Assembly (NCBI GenBank): GCA_002440845.1
Contig: DJVL01000007.1
Coordinates: 11,648 to 21,974, forward strand
Source: Patescibacteria group bacterium UBA6257
GTDB taxonomy: Bacteria > Patescibacteriota > Minisyncoccia > UBA6257
Reading direction: 5' to 3'
DNA length: 10,327 bases
Each line of letters begins with the position of its first letter. Position 1 is the stretch's first letter. Below are positions 1 through 7,072 of the stretch, piece by piece. The notes below the pieces were generated by a model. It had not been told where the DNA came from. It did no database searches and was given only the letters and a program-made list of their open reading frames with translations. The position numbers and the translations under genes are program-made.

Positions 1-1
1 T

Positions 2-793
2 AATAAGAATATTCCAGTCATTATATTATGCGGCGGCAAGGGAATGCGTTTACTTGAAGAAACTGAATTCAGGCCAAAACCAATGATAGAAATAGGAGGG
101 AAACCCATTCTGTGGCATATTATGAAAATATATGCTCATTACGGATATCGTGATTTCATTTTAGCTCTTGGCTATAAAGGCGATTACATTAAAGATTATT
201 TTTTAAAACAAAGATATTATGAATCAGATTTTTGTCTTAAGACGAAAGATGGAAAAATTTCCAATATTATTCCAAATAATAATTTTGAAAAAGATGAATT
301 TAATATAATTTTCGCTGATACTGGCTTGGAAACTCCTCATGGCGAAAGAGTCTTAAAATTAAAAAAATATATTTTAGGAAACTTATTTATGGTAACTTAT
401 GGTGATGGTGTTGCCGATATAGATATCAATAAATTAGTAGAGTTTCATAAAAAGACCGGCGTGATAGCAACAATAACCGGCGTCCACCCTATTTCGAGGT
501 GGGGATTAGTAAAAGTAGATAAGAATAATATTATTACTAGTTTTGATCAGAAACCTATGTTGTATGATTATGTAAACGGAGGTTTTATGGTTTTCAAGAG
601 AAATTTCCTAGATATTTTGAAAGAAGGAGATATGATAGAAGATGCTCTTTCAAGATTAGTTCATCAGAGGCAGGTAGCTTTATATAAACATGAAGGTTTT
701 TGGTATGGAATGGATACTTATAAAGATTTTGTTTTTCTAAACAAACTTTGGGACGAAGATCCTAAATGGAAAATTTGGGAGAAAAAGAATTAA
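2..793 (+). CDS. rfbF: Glucose-1-phosphate cytidylyltransferase, 5'-partial
   Basis: Transfers CMP from CTP to glucose 1-phosphate, giving CDP-glucose, the first step of CDP-deoxyhexose synthesis in the cytoplasm. The reading frame is open from base 2, and the codons before the first ATG (base 44) encode NKNIPVIILCGGKG, the start of the nucleotide-binding fold. The true start is therefore just outside the window and the ATG at 44 is internal. Counting from base 2, visible motifs are CGGKGMR (10-16), RPKPM (about 24-28), the metal-binding TYGDG (132-136), NGGF (about 192-195) and GFWYGMDT (about 232-239), all typical of RfbF rather than RmlA. The 263 residues present equal the usual family length of about 257, so only a few residues are missing. 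It is followed six bases later by rfbG, its pathway partner. Family assignment is firm. Confidence 0.95.
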   Translation, partial: NKNIPVIILCGGKGMRLLEETEFRPKPMIEIGGKPILWHIMKIYAHYGYRDFILALGYKGDYIKDYFLKQRYYESDFCLKTKDGKISNIIPNNNFEKDEFNIIFADTGLETPHGERVLKLKKYILGNLFMVTYGDGVADIDINKLVEFHKKTGVIATITGVHPISRWGLVKVDKNNIITSFDQKPMLYDYVNGGFMVFKRNFLDILKEGDMIEDALSRLVHQRQVALYKHEGFWYGMDTYKDFVFLNKLWDEDPKWKIWEKKN

Positions 794-799
794 ATTTTT

Positions 800-1888
800 A
801 TGTTTATGGAGAATCTTCAGAAGTTTTTTAAGAATAAAAAGGTTTTGATTACCGGACATACTGGTTTTAAAGGTAGTTGGTTGACCCAAATTTTGCTAAA
901 TTGGGGGGCAAAAGTTTCAGGAATTGCCCTAAAACCAAATACTAAGCCGAGTTTATTTCAAATTCTTGGATTAGAAAAAAAGATTAGAAATCATTTTTGT
1001 GATATCCGAGATTTTAAAAAAATATCTGAAATTATAAAAAAAGAAAAACCGGAAATAATTTTTCATTTAGCTGCCCAGCCCTTAGTTAGGGATAGTTATG
1101 ATAACCCTTTATACACCTTTGAGACGAATATTATAGGAACTGCCAATATTCTTCAAGCGATTAAAGAAACAAATACAGTAAAAGCTGTTGTAATAATCAC
1201 TACAGATAAAGTCTATGAGAATAAAGAATCAGGTCTTCCTTTTAAAGAAAATGACAAACTGGGAGGTTATGATCCTTATAGCGCCAGTAAAGCAGCTGCT
1301 GAAATTGTGATAGGCTCTTATATTAGATCGTTTTTTAACCCAGTTGATTATAATAAAAAGCATAAAACTTTAATTGCTTCAGCGAGAGCTGGCAATGTTC
1401 TTGGAGGAGGAGATTGGCAGAAGGATCGATTAGTGCCGGATATAGTAAGAGCAGTTTTTGAAAGAAAAGAGAAAATAATAATTAGAAATCCAAAGGCCAT
1501 AAGGCCTTGGCAGTATGTTTTAGAACCGCTTTTTGGCTATTTGCTGTTGTCAGAGAAACTTTATCAAGGAAAGAAGGAACTTTGCGGAGCTTGGAATTTT
1601 GGACCAAAAGAAAGCAATTATTTAACAGTTGAACAATTAACAAAAACAGCCATAAAGATTCTTGGTCAAGGTTCTTACGAGATAAAAAGAGATTATGGTA
1701 AGCACGAAGCTCGGTTATTGAAATTAGATAGCAATAAAGCTAAAAAACTTTTGGGTTGGCAGTCTCAATTAGGTATAGAGACAATTTTAGAATTCGCTTG
1801 CGATTGGTATAAAGCTTTTTATGGGAAAAAGAATATTATTGATTTAACTAATCAACAAATAAATTATTTTTTTAAATCGTGGCTTTGA
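800..1888 (+). CDS. rfbG: CDP-glucose 4,6-dehydratase
   Basis: NAD-dependent extended SDR enzyme that turns CDP-D-glucose into CDP-4-keto-6-deoxy-D-glucose, the second step of the pathway. The 362 residues match the family length. The Rossmann motif GHTGFKG is at 19-25, the catalytic Thr-Asp-Lys at 135-137 and the YxxxK pair at Y160/K164 within YDPYSASK. Family signatures AAQPLVRDSY (91-100), ARAGNVLGGGDW (195-206), IRPWQYVLEP (234-243) and HEARLLKLD (302-310) separate it from dTDP-glucose and GDP-mannose dehydratases. Two in-frame ATGs (800 and 806) compete as the start. Neither has a clear Shine-Dalgarno site; a GGGAGAAAAAG stretch inside the end of rfbF is the nearest candidate. The 3' end overlaps the next gene by 10 bp. 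Function is well supported by sequence and by adjacency to rfbF. Confidence 0.96.
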   Translation: MFMENLQKFFKNKKVLITGHTGFKGSWLTQILLNWGAKVSGIALKPNTKPSLFQILGLEKKIRNHFCDIRDFKKISEIIKKEKPEIIFHLAAQPLVRDSYDNPLYTFETNIIGTANILQAIKETNTVKAVVIITTDKVYENKESGLPFKENDKLGGYDPYSASKAAAEIVIGSYIRSFFNPVDYNKKHKTLIASARAGNVLGGGDWQKDRLVPDIVRAVFERKEKIIIRNPKAIRPWQYVLEPLFGYLLLSEKLYQGKKELCGAWNFGPKESNYLTVEQLTKTAIKILGQGSYEIKRDYGKHEARLLKLDSNKAKKLLGWQSQLGIETILEFACDWYKAFYGKKNIIDLTNQQINYFFKSWL

Positions 1889-2844
1889 AAGAAAAAAAGA
1901 AAATTTTAATTACTGGAGGAACTGGTTTTATTGGCTCCAATTTTGTTTATAAATTTTTAGAATTAGGTCACGATGTTCATTTGATAGTAAGACCAGAATC
2001 AAATTTTTGGAGAATAGAGCCAATAAAAAATAAGCTAAGATTACATAAGGTTGATTTAGGTAATATAGAAGAGTTAGAAAAATTTATCAGCAATTTAAAA
2101 CCTGAAATTATTTTACACTTTGCTACCTACGGTGCTTATCAGGGACGGCAGCAGGATAATAAAGCAACAATTGATACTAATTTATTAGGAACAATAAATT
2201 TAGTAAATGCTCTAAGTAAAATAAAATTTGATTGCCTAATTTATACAGGAAGTTCCTCTGAATACGGAATTAAAAATAAACCAATGAAAGAAACTGATTT
2301 ACTGGAACCAGATAATCTATATGGTATTACTAAAGCAGCAGCTACTATGTATTGTCAGCATATGTCAAAAAAACATAATTTGCCGATTGTGACACTACGG
2401 CTGTTTAGTGTTTATGGATATTTTGAAGGAAAAGAACGACTTATTCCAACTATAATAAAATCGTGTTTAGAAAATAAAAAACTAAAATTATCTTCAGCAA
2501 ACCCAGTAAGAGATTTTATATTTATTGAAGATATAATAGATGCTTATTTGGCAGCGATAAAAAAAATTCAAAAAATTAAAGGCGAAATTTTTAATTTAGG
2601 AACTAGTAAACAAGCTAAAATTGCTCAGGTGGTCGATCTTGTCAAAAAGCTTACTCATTCGTCGATAGAACCACATTATGGAGAAGTAATACCGGTTCAA
2701 ACAGAGCCTAAAACTTGGGTAGCTGATATTTCAAAAATTAAAAAACTATTAAGTTGGCAGCCAAAATATAATTTAAGAAAAGGACTTGAAAAAAATATAG
2801 AATGGTTTAAGAAAAATATTTATATTTATGAAGAAAAACAATAA
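1879..2844 (+). CDS. Extended SDR NAD-dependent epimerase/reductase, probable CDP-dideoxysugar 4-keto or side-chain reductase
   Basis: A 321-residue extended short-chain dehydrogenase with NAD(P)-binding GGTGFIG (13-19), a Ser-rich catalytic stretch SSSEYG (125-130), YxxxK at Y148/K152 (YGITK), RLFSVYG (174-180) and RDFIFIED (211-218). The C-terminal part (SWQPKYNLRKGL, 292-303) is the usual sugar-binding end of epimerases. The family includes CDP-paratose and CDP-abequose synthases, and the gene sits inside an rfbFGH set, so a last-step reduction of a CDP-4-keto-3,6-dideoxyhexose is likely. Beside a YerE-like gene, an equally good guess is a YerF-type reductase acting on the acetyl branch; a C5 or C2 epimerase is also possible. 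No ATG lies near the N-terminus: the start must be GTG 1879 or TTG 1885, because the glycine motif begins only about ten codons later. It overlaps rfbG by 10 bp. Family is firm, substrate is inferred. Confidence 0.85.
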   Translation: MALKEKKKILITGGTGFIGSNFVYKFLELGHDVHLIVRPESNFWRIEPIKNKLRLHKVDLGNIEELEKFISNLKPEIILHFATYGAYQGRQQDNKATIDTNLLGTINLVNALSKIKFDCLIYTGSSSEYGIKNKPMKETDLLEPDNLYGITKAAATMYCQHMSKKHNLPIVTLRLFSVYGYFEGKERLIPTIIKSCLENKKLKLSSANPVRDFIFIEDIIDAYLAAIKKIQKIKGEIFNLGTSKQAKIAQVVDLVKKLTHSSIEPHYGEVIPVQTEPKTWVADISKIKKLLSWQPKYNLRKGLEKNIEWFKKNIYIYEEKQ

Positions 2845-4609
2845 GATGAATGGAGAAATGAAAGTTTCTGACTATATAGTTAAATTTCTTGAAAATATGA
2901 ATGTAAAATATGTTTATGGATTCATAGGCGGTTCCATTACTCATCTTTTTGATTCATTGAGCAAAAGCCAGAAAATAAAGTTTATTCACTGTTATCATGA
3001 GCAAGCTGCAGCTTTTGGAGCTTCTGCAAGCGCCAAGTTAAGTGGAAATCTTTCAGTAGCATTAGCAACAAGCGGACCGGGGGCAACAAATTTAATAACA
3101 GGCATCGCAGATGCTTATTTTGATTCATCACCCGTATTGTTTATAACAGGGCAAGTTAATACTTACGACTTCAAATATGATCTTAAAGTAAGACAGAAGG
3201 GTTTTCAAGAAACTGATATAGTTAAAATAGTAAACCCAATAGTAAAATATAGCGTTTTAGTTGATGATTCTAAAAATATTGAATCAGAATTAAAGAAAGC
3301 AGTATCCATAGCTTTGAATGGCAGAAAAGGTCCTGTTTTATTAGACTTACCTATGGACATTCAAAGGCAAATGATAAAAGTTTCTTCTTCCTCTTTTACA
3401 ATAGATACTCAAAAAATTGAGTGCTTACTTGATGATAAAGTTATAAACGATATTTTAAAGCTAATTTCATCGTCAAAATCTCCAATTATTCTTGCTGGAG
3501 GGGGTTGCAGTATTTCAGATTCAAAGAATGAGCTTCTAAAATTTGCAGAAAAATTAAACATTCCAGTTGTTGTTTCTTTAACGGGGAAAGATGCCTTTCC
3601 ACATAATCATAGATTATTTGGTGGATTCATAGGGGCTTATGGAAATAGATATGGCAATATATTGTTGGCTAAAAGTGATCTTTTGATAGTTATTGGTTCA
3701 AGGTTAGATTCAAGACAAATAGGTAATGAAATAACTCCGTTCTTGAATAAAAAGATAATCCGAATAGATATAGACAAAGATGAAATAGAATCATCAAGAT
3801 TAAAATATCATACGAAATTAATATGTGATGTTAAACAATTTCTTAAATTGATGAATCTTATTTTAGAAAGGGAAAAAGTAGTATTGCCTAAGAACGAAGA
3901 ATATATTTTGAACATCCAAAAATTAAAGAAACGATTTGATCCTATCTCGGAAATGCGCAGAGCGCATGAAGAGGATTGGCATTACAGAGTTATGAAAGGT
4001 ATCTCTGATAATTTAGCAGATGATGATATAGTGTGCGTAGATGTTGGGCAAAACCAGATGTTAGCTGCGCAAGTTTTAAGCATTAAGAGAGGTCAACGAT
4101 TTATAAATAGCGGTGGTATGGCACCGATGGGCTATGCTCTTTCGGCAGCTGTCGCACTTTCAATTGAAACAAAGAAAAGGGTAATAGCTATAACTGGAGA
4201 CGGTGGAATGCAAATAAATATTCAAGAATTAAATAACGTTGCCTCTTATAAACTTCCCATAATAATCTTTGTATTTAATAATAAAAGTCTTGGAATGATA
4301 AAGCAATTTCAAAAATTGTATTTTAATTCAAATTACTTTGCAACAGACGAAAAAAGTGGATACAATTCTTGCAATTTTACTGAAATAGCAAAAGCGTATG
4401 GAATAGAAGCAATTCAGATGCATCAAAACGAAAATGCAATTTTAGAAGTTTCAAAGATACTTCAAAAACCTAAAATGCCTCTTCTAGTGGAATTTGTAAT
4501 GAATTATCAGTCTTATGTGTATCCAAAACTTGAATATAACAAACCCATAGATGAAATAGATCCACCCTTAGACGATGAAGAAAAAAATTTTCTAAAAGGA
4601 ATCTTATAG
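2828..4609 (+). CDS. Acetolactate synthase-like ThDP-dependent carboligase, YerE-like
   Basis: A three-domain ThDP enzyme of the AHAS/pyruvate-oxidase family. The Pyr domain carries the cofactor-activating Glu58 (CYHEQAAAFGASA), SGPGATNL (82-89) and FQETDIV (126-132). A central FAD/nucleotide-type domain covers about 200-345. The PP domain has GDGG (457-460) and NN (484-485), the ThDP/Mg motif. The tail VYPKLEYNKPIDEIDP matches full-length relatives, so the gene is intact. In an rfbFGH cluster the closest known role is that of YerE, which decarboxylates pyruvate and adds the acetyl unit to C4 of CDP-3,6-dideoxy-4-ketoglucose for yersiniose; this role is inferred. The Trp typical of true AHAS in GMxxQW is Phe494, and no regulatory subunit gene is adjacent, arguing against branched-chain amino acid synthesis. 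ATGs at 2828, 2846 and 2858 are in frame; relatives begin near MKVSDY, so 2846 or 2858 may be the real start. Ile codons are ATA-rich, unlike rfbH. Confidence 0.93.
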   Translation: MKKNNKMNGEMKVSDYIVKFLENMNVKYVYGFIGGSITHLFDSLSKSQKIKFIHCYHEQAAAFGASASAKLSGNLSVALATSGPGATNLITGIADAYFDSSPVLFITGQVNTYDFKYDLKVRQKGFQETDIVKIVNPIVKYSVLVDDSKNIESELKKAVSIALNGRKGPVLLDLPMDIQRQMIKVSSSSFTIDTQKIECLLDDKVINDILKLISSSKSPIILAGGGCSISDSKNELLKFAEKLNIPVVVSLTGKDAFPHNHRLFGGFIGAYGNRYGNILLAKSDLLIVIGSRLDSRQIGNEITPFLNKKIIRIDIDKDEIESSRLKYHTKLICDVKQFLKLMNLILEREKVVLPKNEEYILNIQKLKKRFDPISEMRRAHEEDWHYRVMKGISDNLADDDIVCVDVGQNQMLAAQVLSIKRGQRFINSGGMAPMGYALSAAVALSIETKKRVIAITGDGGMQINIQELNNVASYKLPIIIFVFNNKSLGMIKQFQKLYFNSNYFATDEKSGYNSCNFTEIAKAYGIEAIQMHQNENAILEVSKILQKPKMPLLVEFVMNYQSYVYPKLEYNKPIDEIDPPLDDEEKNFLKGIL

Positions 4610-4621
4610 GTTATCCCTTAA

Positions 4622-4750
4622 AGCCACCTACTAATCCTTCCTTTTAGAAGAATAGCTTTGCCCGATGAGTTTTGTAAAGAGATTGGAAATCAAGAATATC
4701 TAAGAGAACAAAATAAATTGTCAGTCAATAAATGGCATATTACATTTTAA
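4622..4750 (+). pseudogene. Remnant of a transketolase / DXS-type C-terminal subunit
   Basis: This gap between the ThDP gene and rfbH holds 42 open codons, without a start codon, ending at TAA 4748-4750. Their translation contains PFRRIALPDEF, CKEIGNQEYLREQ and NKLSVNKWHI. This follows the C-terminal pattern of split transketolases and DXS: a basic stretch, an I/LGLPDxF-like core, a Gly five to seven residues later, a YL helix, then (G)L....I. Upstream in the same frame are TAA (4619-4621) and the stop of the preceding gene, so no N-terminal part survives. I read it as the 3' relic of a deleted or replaced gene. The match is from memory of the family pattern and is short; chance similarity cannot be excluded without a profile search. 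No convincing terminator hairpin or promoter is visible in the gap. Confidence 0.6.
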
Positions 4751-4763
4751 AACAATTCGTAAA

Positions 4764-6077
4764 ATGAAAAACGAAAAACAACTTAGAAAGGAAATTTTTG
4801 AGAAGGTTAAAAAGATTTATAGATTTAAAAAAGAGACAGAGAAATTTATTCTTGGTAAGACCAGAATTGATTATGCTGGCCGAATTTATGACGAGAAAGA
4901 AATGATCAATTTAATTGATGCCTCTTTAGATTTTTGTTTGACTGCTGGAAGATATGCTCGAAAATTTGAAGAAGAATTTGCTAAGTTTTTAGGAGTGGAA
5001 TATTGTTTATTAACTAATTCCGGTTCCTCGGCAAATCTTTTAGCAATTTCTTCTTTAACCTCGCCAAAATTGGGAGAAAGAAGATTAAAGCCAGGCGATG
5101 AGGTAATTACTACTGCCTGCGGTTTTCCAACAACCCTAAACCCTATTTTGCAAAATAATTTAATTCCCGTTTTTGTTGATATAGACCTTGGTGTTTACAA
5201 CATTCAAGTGAATAAAATTGAAAGAGCAATTTCCAAAAAAACAAAAGCAATTTTTATTGCTCACACTCTTGGTAATCCTGCTAATCTTGAAAAAATTTTA
5301 AAAATAGTGAAAAAATATAACCTTTGGTTTATTGAAGATAATTGTGATGCATTAGGTTCAAAATACAAAGGAAAATATACTGGCACATTTGGTCATCTTG
5401 CCACATTCAGTTTTTATCCGGCCCATCAAATTACAATGGGGGAAGGAGGAGCAGTAGTTACAGATGACCCATTACTTAAAAAGATAGTTGCTTCTTTTCG
5501 CGACTGGGGAAGAGATTGTTGGTGTGAACCCGGTCATGATAACACTTGCGGTAAAAGATTTAGTCAACAATTCGGAGAATTACCGTTTGGTTATGACCAC
5601 AAATATGTTTATTCCCATATTGGTTACAATTTAAAAATTACTGATATGCAAGCGGCAATAGGGGTGGCGCAACTTAAAAAACTGCCCTCTTTTATTAAAG
5701 CCAGAAGGAAAAATTTTGACGAGCTTTACAAATTTTTTAAGAATTACCAAAATTATTTTTTACTTCCACAGCCAGAAAAAAACTCTGCACCTTGTTGGTT
5801 TGGTTTTCCTCTTTTAGTGAGAAAAACAGCGCCTTTTACCAAGAATGATATTGTTCAATATCTTGAAGATAATAAAATCGCTACGAGAATGCTTTTTGGC
5901 GGTAACTTGACAAAACAACCAGCTTATCAGAATGTAAAATATAGAATTTTTGATTCTCTAAAAAACACGGATTTAGTAATGAATAATCTTTTTTGGATTG
6001 GTGTATATCCGGGGATAACGGGAGGAAAATTGACTTATGTAATCAAGGTGATAAATAAATTTTTTGAAGAAAAATGA
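4764..6077 (+). CDS. rfbH: CDP-4-keto-6-deoxy-D-glucose 3-dehydrase (E1, PMP and [2Fe-2S] enzyme)
   Basis: Removes the C3 hydroxyl of CDP-4-keto-6-deoxyglucose, using pyridoxamine phosphate and a [2Fe-2S] cluster, on the way to CDP-3,6-dideoxyhexoses. The fold is DegT/DnrJ/EryC1 aminotransferase, but the PLP lysine is replaced by His221 in FYPAHQITMGEGG, the hallmark of dehydrases. Cluster ligands Cys194, Cys252, Cys254 and Cys262 keep the exact C-x57-C-x-C-x7-C spacing of the Yersinia enzyme. Other signatures are SGSSANLLA (86-94), AHTLGNPANL (166-175), EDNCDALGS (191-199), YSHIGYNLKITDMQAA (283-298) and FWIGVYPG (410-417). Length 437 is normal and the ATG gives the expected N-terminus; no Shine-Dalgarno site is obvious. 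Its Ile codons are mostly ATT. Its stop overlaps the next start (ATGA). The electron-donating reductase partner (RfbI/AscD type) is not encoded in this window. Confidence 0.97.
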   Translation: MKNEKQLRKEIFEKVKKIYRFKKETEKFILGKTRIDYAGRIYDEKEMINLIDASLDFCLTAGRYARKFEEEFAKFLGVEYCLLTNSGSSANLLAISSLTSPKLGERRLKPGDEVITTACGFPTTLNPILQNNLIPVFVDIDLGVYNIQVNKIERAISKKTKAIFIAHTLGNPANLEKILKIVKKYNLWFIEDNCDALGSKYKGKYTGTFGHLATFSFYPAHQITMGEGGAVVTDDPLLKKIVASFRDWGRDCWCEPGHDNTCGKRFSQQFGELPFGYDHKYVYSHIGYNLKITDMQAAIGVAQLKKLPSFIKARRKNFDELYKFFKNYQNYFLLPQPEKNSAPCWFGFPLLVRKTAPFTKNDIVQYLEDNKIATRMLFGGNLTKQPAYQNVKYRIFDSLKNTDLVMNNLFWIGVYPGITGGKLTYVIKVINKFFEEK

Positions 6078-7072
6078 AAATAGTTCCAATACTTCAACGC
6101 TATGATTATGGTATCAAGTCTCGTGGTGACTCATTAGATTATAAAGCTTTGTATCCCGCCTTTAAACAGATAACGGATGAGGTCTATCCATTTTGGTATG
6201 ACGAATATTTAACTAAAAAGGATGAACTACAAAAACGCGTTATTAAGTTTGTTGATGATGTCCGCCCCGACATTGTTTATTTCACTTTAATGAAAGATGA
6301 ATTTTCATTTAAAACATTAGATTATTTGAAAAGCAAATACACTACCATTAATTGGTTTTGCGATGATCAATGGCGTTTTGATAGTTTCACAAAATATTAT
6401 GCTCCTCATTTTTCTTATGTTATTACTGTAGATAGGTTTGCTTTGGATAAATATAAAGAGATCTCATATAAAAATGTGATTCTTAGCCAGTGGGCCTCGT
6501 TTGGATTTAATAAAGATATTGATTTTGACAAAATATATTATAGATACGATGTCTCCTTTGTCGGGGCAACCAGTGGTTATAGAAGATGGATTGTTAAAGA
6601 GTTGTTAAAAAAAGGAATAAAAGTTGTATGTTTTGGATATGGTTGGAAAAATGGAAGAGTTTCTTTTGAGAAGATGGCTGAGATTTTTAAGACCTCTAAG
6701 ATAAATTTAAATATTTCAAACAGCGTTTCTTATGATATCCGATATATGTTTTCTTCCATTAGAACCTTTAGGGAATTTTTAATATCAAACAAAAGAGCTG
6801 AACAAATTAAAGCAAGGAATTTTGAAATACCGACTTTTGGTGGATTTCAATTAACTAATTATGTTCCTTTTTTAGAAGATTACTTTAAAATTGGTGAAGA
6901 AGTAGCGGTTTATACTTCACTTGAGGATTTATTGTTGAAAATAAAATATTATCTTGAAAATGAATCAGAGAGAAAAAGAATATTAGTTAAGGGTTATAGT
7001 CGAGCTATAAACGATCATACCTATTCACACAGATTAAAGAAAATCATAGAAGAAATTAGGATTAATTTATGA
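6074..7072 (+). CDS. CgeB-like glycosyltransferase (GT-B fold)
   Basis: A 332-residue protein whose C-terminal third fits the CgeB / Glyco_trans_1_2 group of GT-B glycosyltransferases: INLNIS (210-215), KARNFEIPTFGGFQLTNY (246-263, the nucleotide-sugar binding segment with the conserved Glu251), a YTSLEDLLLKIKYYL helix region (280-294), then an E-R-KRI-GYSRA-DHTYSHR pattern (299-320). The N-terminal half is the acceptor-side Rossmann domain, with VRPDIVYF (63-70) and the family-like NWFCDDQWRF (93-102). No signal peptide or membrane segment is seen, so it acts at the cytoplasmic side. It begins inside the rfbH stop (ATGA overlap) and ends in another ATGA overlap, so it is translationally coupled to both neighbours. 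It probably transfers one sugar of the repeat unit. Donor and acceptor cannot be deduced from sequence. Confidence 0.85.
   Translation: MKIVPILQRYDYGIKSRGDSLDYKALYPAFKQITDEVYPFWYDEYLTKKDELQKRVIKFVDDVRPDIVYFTLMKDEFSFKTLDYLKSKYTTINWFCDDQWRFDSFTKYYAPHFSYVITVDRFALDKYKEISYKNVILSQWASFGFNKDIDFDKIYYRYDVSFVGATSGYRRWIVKELLKKGIKVVCFGYGWKNGRVSFEKMAEIFKTSKINLNISNSVSYDIRYMFSSIRTFREFLISNKRAEQIKARNFEIPTFGGFQLTNYVPFLEDYFKIGEEVAVYTSLEDLLLKIKYYLENESERKRILVKGYSRAINDHTYSHRLKKIIEEIRINL
7058..7061 (+). promoter_or_regulatory. Shine-Dalgarno site of the GT10 gene
   Basis: AGGA lies seven bases before the ATG at 7069, inside the end of the CgeB-like gene. It is the clearest ribosome-binding site in the window and supports that start. 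Most other genes here have only A-rich leaders or rely on stop-start overlap. Confidence 0.6.

Noticed and set aside
1490..1510. Inverted repeat CCAAAGGCC...GGCCTTGG
   Set aside because: It falls inside the conserved RNPKAIRPWQYV segment of rfbG, has no following T tract and is explained by the coding sequence.
2828..4609. Housekeeping acetolactate synthase for branched-chain amino acids
   Set aside because: No ilvN/ilvC-type neighbour, signature Trp replaced by Phe, and the gene is embedded in a CDP-deoxysugar operon.
4610..4763. Possible terminator or internal promoter in the largest gene gap
   Set aside because: Only a weak CTTC/GAAG pairing around 4639-4651 and no U-tract or convincing -35/-10 pair; the gap is better explained by the transketolase-like relic.
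4764..6077. Sugar aminotransferase of the DegT family
   Set aside because: The PLP-binding Lys is replaced by His221 and four Fe-S cysteines with dehydrase spacing are present, which identifies RfbH instead.
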